From positions 1,813,886 through 1,877,885 of the forward strand of contig NC_066610.1 of assembly GCF_905475345.1 (NCBI RefSeq): DNA of 64,000 bases. The letters are read 5' to 3'. Each line of letters opens with the position of its first letter. Position 1 is the stretch's first letter. The notes beneath the pieces were generated by a model, which was not told the DNA's origin, searched no databases, and saw only the letters and a list, made by a program, of their open reading frames with translations. Below, piece after piece: positions 36,197 through 49,889 of the stretch. The position numbers and the translations under genes are program-made. The DNA is from Vespula vulgaris (lineage: Eukaryota > Arthropoda > Insecta > Hymenoptera > Vespidae).

Positions 36197-37375
36197 GCAA
36201 ATGCAAGTGATCGTATGGTTAGGCTTAACAAATTCAGGTTCGTTCAAAATTGAAGTTGAATTTATAATACGGATTCATTTTGTTAATAATTGGGTAATAA
36301 TTGTTTTGGATATAATCATGTCTATTTCTCTTTTACGTTGCAAATGCAAGTGATCGTATGGTTAGGCTTAAATTCAGGTTCGTTCAAAATTGAAGTTGAA
36401 TTCACAATACGGATTCATTTTGTTAATAATTGTTTTGGATTTAATCTTGTCTATTTCTCTTTTACGTTGCAAATGCAAGTGATCGTATGGTTAGCCTTAA
36501 CAAATTCAGGTTCGTTCAAAATTGAAGTTGAATTCACAATACGGATTCATTTTGTTAATAATTGTTTTGGATTTAATCTTGTCTATTTCTCTTTTACGTT
36601 GCAAATGCAAGTGATCGTATGGTTAGCCTTAACAAATTCAGGTTCGTTCAAAATTGAAGTTGAATTTATAATACGGATTCATTTTGTTAATAATTGGGTA
36701 ATAATTGTTTTGGATATAATCATGTCTATTTCTCTTTTACGTTGCAAATGCAAGTGATCGTATGGTTAGGCTTAAATTCAGGTTCGTTCAATATTGAAGT
36801 TGAATTCACAATACGGATTCATTTTGTTAATAATTGTTTTGGATTTAATCTTGTCTATTTCTCTTTTACGTTGCAAATGCAAGTGATCGTATGGTTAGCC
36901 TTAACAAATTCAGGTTCGTTCAAAATTGAAGTTGAATTTACAATACGGATTCATTTTGTAATTAATTGGGTAATAATTATTTTGGATATAATCATGTCTA
37001 TTTCTCTTCTACGTTGCAAATGCAAGTGATCGTATGGTTAGTCTTAACAAATTCAGGTTTGTTCAAAATTGAAGTTGAATTCACAATACGGATTCATTTT
37101 GTTAATAATTGGGTAATAATTATTTTGGATATAATCATGTCTATTTCTCTTTTACGTTGCAAATGCAAATGATTTTATGATTAGCCTTAACAAATTCAGA
37201 TTCATTGAAAATTGAAATTGAATTCACAATACAGAATTTATAATAATTGTTTCGGATATAATCTTGTCTTTTTCTCTTTTACATAGCAAATGCAAGTGAT
37301 TTTATGGTTAGGCATAACAAATTCAGATTAATTTAAAATTGAAGTTGAATTTACAGTACGGTGTGACATATTCAT
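36197..37375 (+). repeat. Satellite array of nine ~129-143-bp units
   Basis: Anchoring on GCAAATGCAAGTGAT, units start at 36197, 36340, 36469, 36601, 36744, 36873, 37016, 37159 and 37286, giving spacings of 143, 129, 132, 143, 129, 143, 143 and 127 bp. Long units contain an extra GGGTAATAATT-type insert and 'catg' where short ones have 'cttg'; some also lack AACAA. Outer units are most diverged, and the first and last share TAGCAAATG where inner ones read TTGCAAATG, the usual edge decay. Several short units are multiples of 3, so long open frames arise as artefacts. No similarity to a known element is recognised. Confidence 0.95.
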
Positions 37376-37379
37376 TATC

Positions 37380-38602
37380 ATTTCGTTAATAATCGTTTCG
37401 GACATAAAATTAATCTGATTTCATTAGATTCGAGTCGTAAGAATTTTAATTGTTTATAAAGCAATCTTTCGATTAGGATAATCGACAATATCGATTTAGG
37501 CGTTTAATCACAAATCTTTAATTATACTGAGTATAATATTTTCAATAAAAATCTCGAAAATTTCCAAATATTAATATTACTTGGAAGGAACGTTTTTCCA
37601 ACACTTTTATAACAGAAAATTCAAATCAATGTTCAAAATTAGAAATACAAGATTAGGTATCACAAAAACAAAAATTATCGATCAGTCTAATCAAATCTTT
37701 CTCGAGTGATCCCAAATTCTTATTCGTTTGTCACGAATTCTAATCGCACGATTAGAAAATTTTATATCGCTTGATTCTTTTCAAATTTCTGTTTTTCTTT
37801 TTTCTTTCATTTTATCATTCCATCGGTATACATAAAAAAGAAAAAAAAGAAAGAAAAAAAAATCTCAAGAACGATTGGTGCATCATAAAATTTCATTTGC
37901 CGTAACTTAGGTTATACTACCGACGTTTAACTCTATTAAATCATTAAATCATTCTTAAAAGAGTTGAAATAAATGCATCTCGCTGTTAGATACAGTCCAT
38001 CCATTTTGTTGGAACGAAATGCATGGAGTATATATAGTATATATATAGTATATATATATATATCTCCGTATATATATACCGTACACGTGTAACAAACTTA
38101 CACGCGTTCATTTCGTTCATCCATTCCGTCATTATGCTATCAGACGATGCAATTGCCAATTGGTTCTACGCTAGTAGTAAATTTTCCTTGGCGGCGACGT
38201 CTTGCAGATCGGTTAAACACCATCCTCGACTTCCTTTACTCATCCCTCACCTATTTTCATACTTTTTCTATCTCACATTTTCTATCTCACAAATATACAC
38301 ACATACACATATGCATAGAGATACCAGTTCGTATTAGTTTTCCTTCTCCCTCACCCATTTTATTATTTTTTATTACTCTCTCTCTCTCTTGCTCTTTTTT
38401 TTTATTCAATGTAGAAGAAAGTAGATTGCTATTGGTTTTCTTCGACGCTAATATATCGAGATAATTATATGTGTACGTGTGTGTGTTTATGAGTATGTTT
38501 GTGATATCAAAGTTTGAAATTTGTGGGTTAATGGAAAATCGATAATTATCTATCGAAATTTTATTTATTTTATATTCTTTTCTTTTTTTTTTTACGAGTA
38601 AA

Positions 38603-38650
<48 letters not shown>

Positions 38651-39240
38651 CGACCTATGCATCGATGTGCATCCAAGAACGATGCATCACGCCTTTACAA
38701 GGAGGCATAACGTGCCATGGCGTCTTGTAATTATCTCGTAGATATGAAATCGTGACTGTACGTGCGGCGTTTAAATCAGATATGTAGAAAGTAATTTTTT
38801 TTTATTTTTTTATTTTTGTTACAATCCCTACTCTTACTTTTCTCTTTCCTTTTCCTTTTTTTTTTTTTTATTTCTTTTAACGTCGCGATTAATCGTACGT
38901 AGCCGTCAAATCGCAAAATTGCACAAAAATAATCGGAAAATATCAAAAAGAGATATAATTTGAAATTTTGTTGAAGGATGAAAAAATTGAATCCCAGAAC
39001 GATCTCGATCTCGATCGATTAATACGGCCCTGAAATCGAGGATCATCGAAGATCTTTGAAGTATCATCGATAGATATCTAGATTCTAAACGGTAGCTTTC
39101 TCGAGAAACGAATGTAGAGAAATATGTACGACTGTTAACACAGCTGTTAACTGTGCTCCACAGTGTATATACCAGTATGTATAACAACAATAATAAAAGA
39201 CAGTATTAGCACGCGGCTTATCGGTAATGATTTATCGATA
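37380..39240. other. AT-rich stretch, no gene recognised
   Basis: AT-rich sequence from 37380 to 37980, TA runs (38030-38080), a CT-rich patch, and a GA microsatellite (38611-38645). A nested inverted repeat, GTTAACA-CAGC-TGTTAAC, lies at 39134-39151 and overlaps a second one, CACAG/CTGTG. No coding frame is supported. Confidence 0.5.
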
Positions 39241-39253
39241 TTGCGCAACTAGG

Positions 39254-39350
39254 TTCCCCTTAACACCCCTCAGGCTCCCCTAACTCCTTCAGGCTTCTTA
39301 ACTCCCCCCTAGACCCCTAACCTCCCACCCCAACAACACCCCACCCCATC
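39254..39350 (+). repeat. Short C-rich degenerate repeat, ~18-20-bp period
   Basis: Four copies of a CCCCTAAC(T/A)CC-type unit, with TAAC at 39261, 39281, 39299 and 39318; two copies share CAGGCT. It ends in a run of CCACCCCA-like words. Not a telomeric TTAGG array. Confidence 0.6.
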
Positions 39351-39359
39351 GATTCTCGC

Positions 39360-40836
39360 GTTGTTGTATTTTCTTCCTTTTATCTATTCGATTCGAGAAC
39401 TTGGAGAAAACGCCGGTTACACTCTTCGAAGACTTGATTTATGTATGTTGGTGTTATTACTTGTTGGTGTTAACCGTGGAAATTAATTAAGTGTTCCCGA
39501 ATGATCGGAATGGTAGAATAGAATTAAGAAACGATTGTTAAGCTGTTTTACAATCGTTGATAAGTTACCACGTTTGTTTCTTTATTTCTTTCAAAGATGG
39601 AACAATTTCATTGAGTAATTTACTTGTCAATTTATTATTGGAATAATTTCATTTCATTTTAATAACGATGCTCGTGTCTTGGCAATTTTTTTCTCTCTTT
39701 CTCTCTCTTTTTTTTTTTTTTTAAATCGGTGATTTATAAAACGTGATTAAAACTCTCGTCGAGATGGAATAGTAACTGATACGCTCCGATGATGATTGAT
39801 TAGCTGGATTTATCAATTGATTTTTCTTTCTTTTTTTTTTTCTTACATCTTTTTTTAAATATTTCTCGTCGAGTGTTGCATCTCAAGTTTTTATCGAATC
39901 GGTTGTTAAATCATGTTATCGATTGAGATTTTGCGATTAAGTTTATGAATGGACGTTCGTGACGTTCGTTCTTATTTGCTTCTTTCTTTCTTTTTTTTTA
40001 ACTTGAATTTTTATTAAATCGTGTTGAAGATTACGATTGAAATTTTGAGATTGTCCTTGAAACTGCGAATGATAAAAATCAACTGCATTTGCGCTGAATC
40101 GTCGACACTTGTTGTCGTTATTGTTGTTGAATCGTGATTGAATTTTTTGCCCTTTAATTCGATCGTAATTAAAAGAAATTTTGTTGTTGAACAAGATCAT
40201 CCAAATCATTGATTCAACAGAAGGAGTAAATTCGATTATAAAAATAATCTAATAACTTGATAATTTTGTTAAATATAACGTAACATAATATTAATTTCGA
40301 TGAATTAAAAAATAGGATGAAATTTATTCAAATAGAATAAATTAATCGGAGAGATCGAGCACTGTGTGTGTATTATATTAATAAGTATAATTTGATCTAG
40401 TCGTATAAGGAAATCGTTGTCGCCAATGTCCTTTTCATTCCGATATACCAAAATCAACAGAGCGAATCAATTTATTCCGCGTTGCTCGATGTTTATTAGC
40501 CACTTTCGTGGGCTGTGTTTATTCGACCGGCAAGATATAGACGAAAGGGAATAATAAAGAGGGTGAAAGCAATACGTATCGAAACGAATAGATAAGAAAT
40601 AAGAGAGTGTGTCAGTGGTGTTGAAAAAATTTATATATATACATACACACACATATATATATGTATGTACATATAATATGTATCGAAACGAATAGATAAG
40701 AAATAAGAAAATTTGTTACTGTTGTTAAAAAAATTTATATATATATATATATTAAATATTATTTATATTTAATGATTTTATTTCATTATATTTAATTATA
40801 TATATTATTTATATTTATATTTTATCATTTACATAC

Positions 40837-40877
<41 letters not shown>

Positions 40878-41908
40878 GAGTGATTTACATTGGAATATAA
40901 AGATAAAGTTGATAAGAAAATATTTGTTTAACGATGCATATCTAGAATGAAATTGAAATATGTAAGTTAGAATGATTAGTATACTTTAATTAGTCAAATC
41001 ATAATATACAGTTTACATATTACATAAATCCATGTACTTACGTATGTGAATTAATATTTACCGTACGACATCTCGGCCGGCTCTCTTGTATTTGCAGTTG
41101 TGCATGCACGGAATGCAAACAAGGAACACTGTCGTTAATTATCTGACGAACAATATCTACAGTTTAAATACAGAGACGCGTGTGTTAGTTTCTCGGTTAA
41201 CGAGAGTGAATATTTTTGTTTTCTTTCTTTTCCTTTTTACTTCTTATTTTTCTTTTCTCTCTCTCTTTTTTTTTTAAACTCCTAACACGATTTATAAACC
41301 GCGGAATTAATTAAAAAAAAAAAAAAAAAAAAAAATATTTTTGTTGACGTTAATCAGACCGTAATAATTTTTAATTAACATCCCCACGTAGACCGACACC
41401 ATTTTATTTTATTTATTTATTTTCTTTTTCTTTAATAAAAATCGAAATCATCAATTCGTTCCAAATTAATTTCACTTTTATTGCAAAATGAAAATAATCA
41501 TTCTTCTTTGTGTGATAATAATACAAAAAAAAAGAAAAAAAAAGAAAAAGAATAGCTTGAAAAAATATTTGAAGAATTTAAATGAAACACTAAGACTAAT
41601 CGTCAGGGACATATAGAATATAAATTAGATTAGAATCAATGCGGAGTAGAGTAGAGTTTCATAGTGTCAGCTTAGATGCCGTTAGCCACAGTCGTTTATT
41701 CGGTTTATTCTAACAAGAGTGAGTACATAGTATAGTATTAGAGAACAGTCGAGAAGATGTTTGTTCGTCGATCGGAAAGAAGAAACTAAAATAAACACGT
41801 GGAACGGTAACGGTGAAATTTTTCTTACGACCTCTACCACCCCTCACCCCTTCACTTCTCTTACTCTCTATCTCTTTTCTCTCTCTATCTCTTTCTATCT
41901 CCCTCTAT

Positions 41909-41951
<43 letters not shown>

Positions 41952-42377
41952 TCTCGTAACTATGCGTTTGCTAAAAACGGAACACACGTTCAGATAGAAA
42001 ATTCGATCGAGTGAAAATAGTATCAACGAGTTAAGTTAAACTAGTTTTTCAGTTACATGCATCAGCTGTTATAACAGGTACTAATTATGACAAATTATTG
42101 TTCCGAACAAATTGTTTATTATTTTATTATTATTATTTACGTACAGATATGTTCTTCTTTTTCTTGTTTAATTTTAATTTTATTATCGTTATTATTATTT
42201 TTGCTTTTTTTGTTTTTTTTTTTTTTTTTTGGAATTTCAATCGAATTCTATATACTATTTTTGAAATGTTAATTTTGTTATTTTTCCTTCTTCTTAACTT
42301 TCTGTTTTTGAAATATCAATTTTGTTAATTTCCTTTGTAATTGTAATCTTACTTTTTTTTCTTAAGTGTTAATTCTA

Positions 42378-42415
<38 letters not shown>

Positions 42416-43770
42416 TTGGAATTTCAATTTTGTATTTGAAGAATCTTGATTTTGTTATTTTCTTTTGTTTCTTTTCAATTTTAATCTTCACCGTTTATCA
42501 ATCAATTTCTAATTAATTATTGTCCCAGTATTATACAGGATCGTTTAAAGAAAGAAAATAAAAAAGAAAGTAGAAGTCGATTCAATTTATCGAATACACG
42601 ATATCGTCGATAAATCATTAGATACATTAGAAATGATTAGAATCTGATTGAAATAAAATCTTGGATACAATAGAACTCCGTACAAGGATCAATTTCGTTG
42701 TAAATTCTTTCGAAATTAAATTTTAACTTGGACGATCTCAATCGTGATCCAAACGTTTAATCAAACTATAATAAATCTAATCCATAATCCGGGTGCCATG
42801 TATCCTATTCTAATGCGAACATAAACGAAATAATAATCTCAGTAACAATTCTAATACCTATTCTAATCTCATTGTTCAGTTCTAAGTTCGAACGGATCCA
42901 TTAATTATCTGATCATAAACGTATCATAATCCAAACGATCAAAATTCAACCGTGTTTAACCCAAATTATAATCCAATAACGATCCAGCCTAAACCGTTCT
43001 AATCCAATTCTAATACTAAAACATTAATTAAACCGTAGATAACACAGAAGAAACTCGATAGCAACTACAAACACAAATTCGCAAGTTCCAAAATCAAATC
43101 CCATGAAACTAACTAACTGTAAAGTCTTAAGCCTCAGTTCGTCGAAACTTTCGATCGTTGATCTAAATTTTTGGAACTTCAAATTTCGTCATTTCCCATG
43201 AAAAACGATAAGAATTACCCACTCTACTTTCAACCCCCATAGATATTCATTTTCCTAACGATTTATTAAATATCGTCGACTATACTTCAAATTTATTTCT
43301 AATGACGCTATCTAATGACCTATGATTGCTACTGATATAATTTTTTAAAAATTTATTTAAAAAAAAAAGAAAAAAAATCCCTAGAAACACTAGACAAACA
43401 TTCTCACCATAGAAACGCACAATTTTCATTGATATTCTTTACGAAAATTAAAAAAATAGAAAAAAACCCTTATGAATCCTAGAAAACAATTTCTTTTTTT
43501 ACAAAACAAATCTTTACATAGACAGAATCCACAACAACATACAAATAAATCAAATTTCCTTTGCATGATACAATAGTTATTACAAATATTCTTACAAATA
43601 TTATATTCGATATAATACAAACTAATAAAAACTTTCATGATACAGATGTAAATACGTACATACATACATACACAAACACACATACATATTCTCTCTTTCA
43701 CACACATACACACACACACACACATCATTTCTAAACGTTCTCGTTCTTAACTGCTGACACATACACATTT
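39360..43770. other. Long AT-rich stretch with microsatellites
   Basis: TA repeats at 40735-40760 and 40839-40875, CT then CA repeats (41905-41951), and TTA (42379-42416). The non-repetitive stretch 42540-43320 contains many 'taatcc', 'aatct' and 'ccaaa' words and no open coding frame. An islet at 41635-41760 contains a donor-like AAGA then GTGAGT near 41718 and might be a non-coding exon. No gene is supported. Confidence 0.45.
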
Positions 43771-43779
43771 TTTTTCCCT

Positions 43780-43783
<4 letters not shown>

Positions 43784-43835
<52 letters not shown>
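43784..43835. repeat. CT dinucleotide microsatellite
   Basis: About 25 CT units followed by CA-rich sequence. Confidence 0.97.
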
Positions 43836-43838
<3 letters not shown>

Positions 43839-43839
43839 T

Positions 43840-44374
43840 ACACACACATATATATACATATAAAATATACTTTATATCTCTCTATCTCTCTCCCACTCTT
43901 TCATCGTCCTATCGTCACTCGAAATAAACACACGTCGTTCAGTACGTGATGCGGACATAAATATCGAGTTGCGGGATCGTTTTTCCATCTCTTTTTCTAA
44001 CACACACGATATACGTGCACATACACATATATACTAGACACTAGATAAGGAATATACCGGAGTCTTGCTCCTTATCGACACGATGCTGACTATGCTCGAG
44101 AACTCGCGAAACGAAACGACTCTTCTCGAATGTTGTTCTCGTCGTCCTCGTCCTCCTCCTCCACCTTCTTCTTCACCTCCTTCTTCACCTCCTCCTTCTT
44201 CTCATTCTCTTTGTCTCACTTTCTGCTCCTCCTCAAGAGACTTTGAAACCAAAGACGATCATGGGAATCGGTTAACTAACGTAAGCGAAAAGCTAAACGT
44301 CGTTTCTTTCTTTACTCTCAGTTGCTTTCCATTCGCGACAGTGAACGGTTCGATCAATTGCATTCATTCTCTCA

Positions 44375-44408
<34 letters not shown>

Positions 44409-47400
44409 GTTATTGTTATCGTTATTGTTTTTGTCGTTGTTGTTGTTTTTATTGTGGTCTTTGACTTTGTTTCTTTTTTTTAATGCTATTCGTTCGTTCA
44501 TTTTTTCGTTTCCTTTTTCTTTCTTTCTTTCTTTCTTTTTTTTTATTTATTTATTTATAACTTCGTCGAACGAAAGTCTACCTTATCGATCGAGCTCACT
44601 TTACTCTTTTTCATTTGGATTTTTCTTTTCTTACAAATTTTTTTTCCTTTCTTTCTTATTAATAAATGCAGTAAATTTCTTTTTCCTTTTAATTGATTTA
44701 TTATTATTATTTGTTTTGTTTTTCTATTATTATTATTATTATTAATCTCGACAAATTAATCGTGGAGTAATTTAGAGATTAGATTTTTTAATCTTGTAAG
44801 AACTTTCTTTTCTTTCTTTCTTTTTTCTTTTTTCTTTTTTTTTTTAAGAATCGTTCTCCGTCAATTAATTTTTTTTTTTAATTATTATTATTATCATTAA
44901 TTATTATTTTCGTTTTTTTTTTTTTGATCATAATCCATCGTTTAATCGTTTTTATTATTAATTTTTCTTTCCCTTTTGTTTGTGGTTCTTTCTCGATCAT
45001 TCGATTTATTTTTATTATCATTATCATCATCATCATCATCATCATCATTATTATTATTACTATTTTTTTTTCTTTTTTTACGAAGAGATTCGCATAAAGA
45101 TCGAAAGACAAGAAGGATGGAGGATCTTGAAAAGGATTTCTTCAGTGTGCGCGTGTGTGTGCGTTTTATTTATTTTTTTTCCTTTTATTTTTCTGGAAAA
45201 GGTATTATTATTCTTCTTATTATTATTAATATTATTATTATCATCATTATTGATTTTCTTTTCTTTTCTATTCTTTTTTTATCGTTTCTTCTTTAATCTT
45301 ATATTAAATTTGTTTACTTTCATCTCCTTATTAGATCATCTCTATTATTTGCTTTGCTTCGGTTTTTTATTTCTTTTCTTCTTATTTTAATTTTACGATT
45401 CTTTTTACAATTCTTAATTGTTTAATTGCACGTACTTTCTTTTCTGGGATTTTAATATGTGTGAATGTGTGTGTGTGTATGTATGTGTACATATTGTATA
45501 TTTTTTATACTCTCTTTTTCTCTCTTTTTTCTTTTCTTTTTTGATTTAATTGATCGTTTAGAATCAATTTGATTTTACAAACAAATAAATAAATAATATA
45601 TATATATATTTATGTATATAATTGTTTTTATTAATATATTAAGATAAATATTATCGTATTATTTGTATTCATTTTCTTCTTTTTTTACTTTCTTCTTTTC
45701 TTTTCTTTTTTTTGGTTACTGCACTGCTTCGTCTACTTTATTCTTGGAACAAGAATTACACCAGAATGTAACACGATAGTATTCACGTTATTATTTTTCC
45801 TTCTTAACGAATCATCAAGAATGAACATTCGATCCGTAGAAAAAAAAAATATTTATCTTCAATCTTTCGTTACATCATTTCTTTCTAAATTTGTAAATAT
45901 CGATTTTTACTGAAAAGTTTCTATACGATCAAACAATCAAAACTATATATGGACAATTTTTTGAAAAATCATTTACCTTTTTTTTTCTCATAAAAATTTC
46001 TTTATAACTATGAATTAAAATAAAACATATATATATATATATATATCAATAGAAATAATAATTAGAATTCTTTTTCTAATTATTCGAATTAATCTATCGT
46101 CGACTCAATGAATTCTTTTTTCTTTTTTTTAATTAATCGCCATTTTGAATTCATAGATTGAGGTTAGAAATAAAATCAATATTGAAGCTAATTTTTTTTT
46201 TTTTTTTTTTACAAATGACAAACAAAATGATTACGTCGAAAAAATATATATATATATGTGTATATATAATATAAAGATAAAAATAGAAAAGAATGCAACC
46301 GTACTGATAAATTATCTTATCTATTAAACGATTACCATTTGTCGTATTGTGTCTCCTATTTCCTCTAAAGAGAATATACGTATTTATGTTACACGATGCT
46401 TCCGCGAACTATTATCATTTATTTGTTAATTATACCTCATTTCCTATTGAGAAATCAAGAATGAAAATGACCCTGAATATATGTATATATATATAAAATA
46501 AAACAATTTAATATATTCAATTTTCAATATTATTGAAATTAGATATAGAGAGTAAAAAGTGAAACAATATTAATGACATAAATTTATATAAATTTAATTT
46601 ATTTTTATAATTTATTTGTATTAATTATTTATTTATAAAACTATCTTATATCTTACATATATACGTGTATGTATGGAAATTTTGACCATGAAAATGAGAA
46701 TTAGAAATTCTACAAATGCATCTAAGTTTTCCTAACGATTTAGATTCCTAACGATTATAGTTTTACTAGTTTCTAAGCAATCACCAAGAGATTTCCAGTA
46801 ACGTAGCTACTGATTATTATTCCCTTTTTTTTTCTTCTTTTCTTTTCTTTTCTTCTTATTCTTTTTTTTCTTTTTCCTTAGATGGTTCACCATTCGTGTT
46901 TTCCTTTTATGGTTACATTCGAGATAGAGATAGATAGAGAGAGAAAGAGAGCTGATGCTTATGGTTTATGCCTTGAAAAATATTATTGCTCGCGAAATCT
47001 TTTATACTACACGCATACATACATATATACACAATTTTCATCAATTTAAAAATGAAAAAGAAAGTGACTCTCTACTTTATCGACTGACCAATTACATTCT
47101 TATATTCATTCGTTAGAATTTTCTAATGATCACTCATCATTATTAGAAACAATTCGTTCGAAACAGAACAAGGAGAAAGGTCGTCGATTATTATTCGATG
47201 AAAAAAATTCACTTTCTCCATTTTCTTTTTCTTTGATAACAATTCACTTTTAAAGGTCTAATAATCTTTCAAATCAACCTGTCTAATAACTTCTTGAGCT
47301 TACCTGTTCAACAACTTTTCATATCTAACATTAGTAATTTTTTTGGCTCTATTTGTTCAATAACTTTGTGAATTCTATTTTTTAGTAACATTATTGAATC

Positions 47401-47967
47401 CAACCGCTCAGTAACATTTTTGTCCAATAATTTTCCTGCTAATTTCTGACCTACTAATAATTTTCTAATAACTTTTCGGAACTAACAGTCAAATAAATTC
47501 TTGATTAATGCAATCAAACGATATACTTAATGAAATATTACGAATATAATACAAACAACGTATACATACATATTATATATATACATACACACACATATAT
47601 ATATATATATAAATATTTTCATAAATATATTAGTACATATTGTAATACATACTATAGTAATACATACTACAGTACATAATATAGTATATACTGAAGTAAC
47701 TATTCGCATACCAGACCAAACTTACTGGATATACTTATTACTGGAGATTGCACGTTACCTCTCTCGTTACATCTTATATGGTTGTGCATGAACACTTTTA
47801 CATATACATACATACATACATAGTCACGCATATCTTCGTAAAATACATACACACACACACACACATCACGTTGTCTCGGACCGTATATCGTTTAATGCCG
47901 CCTGCAAATCTAATTAGCTGCACTTTCGAATACTCTGCAGCTCATGGGCACGTTTTCCCATGATCCA

Positions 47968-47998
<31 letters not shown>

Positions 47999-49105
47999 TG
48001 TTTCTTTCTTTTCTTTTTTCTTTTTTACAACTTAAAAAAAAAAATGGAAGAGGAGGTTGGGGGATACACTTAACTGACTTTAAAATGTTTGAAAACTCGC
48101 ACCTCTCGTCACGCTACTTGGTTCCATCTGACGTATTTCTTTTAAATCATCATCGTGAGCTTAACAATGGACGAACGTTTCGAGAGAAACTTCTGTTATT
48201 TCACGCGCAATAATTTTTCCGAGTAATTAATTCATTAAGCTTTTAATGATATTCATTTAGTTGATAATTATTAAGAAGAAATAAGAGATTCAAGGAGAGA
48301 GAAAGAGAAAGAGAGAGAGAGAGAGGGGTGGAAATTTTTGAGAAAACACATTGCTTATATTTCCTTCGAATTTTATTTTTTTTCTCCTTAATAGCGATTT
48401 ATATATATTATGGTAAATTTATGGGGAATAGAGGTGACAAATACTTATCAAGAAATTTATTTTCGATGAATCTAATGTCCTTGTAAAATCGTCAAAGAAA
48501 GGAAAATGATCATTCGTTTTCGCAATATCCTGAACAATCTCTTTTTTTTTTTTTTTACTTAATCAACTTTCAGTGACCTTTTAATATAAAAATATTGATA
48601 GTATTCTTTCACTTTTTTCTTTTTTTTTTTTTTACGAATATATTTAAAAATGTACTTTCGATAATATCCGAAGTGTGAAAACGATAAAACCTTTTCCTCG
48701 TTTGTATAAAAAAATAAAAAAATGATTGAAGAAAAAAAAAATTAACAAACAAACAAACAAACAAACAAGAAAGAAGAATGTAACAAAAAGAAAGATATGG
48801 ACGTACGATCGACCGTGCATAGCGTTTTTTAAAAGGGCAATCGTTACTCCATATACATAGCTCTCCCTGTGAATATTTAACGCAGGCATGGTTCACGGTA
48901 GTAACGATTTTACGCTCATGTTCCAGTCCTTTTCTGTATTCATCACATCGCGTCCAGTCAATGAACCGTGATTCGATATTGGCTGCTAAGTGTAACTCGA
49001 TAGTACGATCAACGTGTCTCTTTCTCCCTCTCTCTTTCTCATGGTACTGTAGTTTCCGTTACATAATATCGAGTTTGTGGTAGCTTTTAGTTGGAAAAAA
49101 TCAAA
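43840..49105. other. Long T-rich and AT-rich stretch, no gene recognised
   Basis: TTC/CTT and TTA trinucleotide runs (44155-44200, 44379-44408, 44727-44743), CAT/ATT arrays (45017-45060, 45200-45250), and CA/TA repeats near 47580-47605, 47850-47866 and 47970-47998. An open frame at 44065-44745 (226 codons) is Pro/Ser then Leu/Phe low complexity from these repeats. A GC-richer patch at 48090-48220 precedes a homeodomain-like TAATTAATTCATTAA at 48224-48238. No gene is supported. Confidence 0.5.
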
Positions 49106-49109
49106 TCAA

Positions 49110-49400
49110 ATGGTAAAATTAATGAAATCAATATTAATCAATAAAATTAATTAAATCAATGAAATTCATGAAATTAATGAAATCAATGAAATCAATGAAA
49201 TCAATGAAATCAGTGAAATTCATGAAATCAATGAATTGAATGAAATTCATGAAATCAATGAATTGAATGAAACTCATGAAATCAATGAATTGAATGAAAC
49301 TCATGAAATCAATGAATTGAATGAAATTCATGAAATGAATGAAATGAATGAAATGAATGAAATTCATGAAGTTAATGAAACGAATGAAATCAATGAATGA
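49110..49400. repeat. 9-bp repeat organised into 27-bp higher-order units
   Basis: The whole stretch is built of diverged nonamers of the ATGAAATCA type. Four near-identical 27-bp units start at 49221, 49248, 49275 and 49302, each made of three nonamers (ATGAAATCA, ATGAATTGA, ATGAAA(T/C)TC), and a fifth begins at 49329 and decays into ATGAA units. The minus-strand frame (repeated FIDFMNFIQ) is an artefact. Confidence 0.92.
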
Positions 49401-49429
49401 AATGAAATTCGAAAGTTAATATTAAATTT

Positions 49430-49858
49430 CCCATGAAAATTAATTGCAATTTAATAGAAATTTACTCCAGCTTTGTATCATTTCAATTTCATGATTTTTC
49501 ATTGCGATGATGTTTTCATTGCATTTAATTAATCAATCAATAAATTTATTTCCAATTCTTTTTTGACACGTTTTTGGGGTTGCTTATTATGAAAATTGCT
49601 TAACGTAGCTTGAAATCGAAAGTTTTGAATTGCTTAACGTGTCTTTAGAAATTTTTTAAGGCTCTTTAAAAAAAAAAGAAAAACAATCGCTTAAAATTGC
49701 TTTCTCTCACACTCTCATCCTTTGAGTATCCTCATGATCATGAAAACACCATAACATCGTCAGCCGTTTTACTTTCTGTCTCGTAAATTTTTTTTCCTCC
49801 TAATTTCTTTTCTTCTTCTTCTTCTTCTTCTTCTCTTCATTTTTTTTTCATTTTTACT

Positions 49859-49889
<31 letters not shown>

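Noticed and set aside
36290..37029. Long open frames with internally repeated protein sequence
   Set aside because: They arise because some satellite units are multiples of three; the frame breaks at long units and the repeat is DNA-level.
36197..37375. Repeat array considered as a CRISPR array
   Set aside because: Units are contiguous tandem copies without unique spacers, the period is too long, and the genome is eukaryotic.
44065..44745. 226-codon open frame on the plus strand, the longest in the window
   Set aside because: It is Pro/Ser repeats followed by long Leu/Phe/Tyr runs translated from CTT, TTA and T-rich microsatellites; no domain-like composition.
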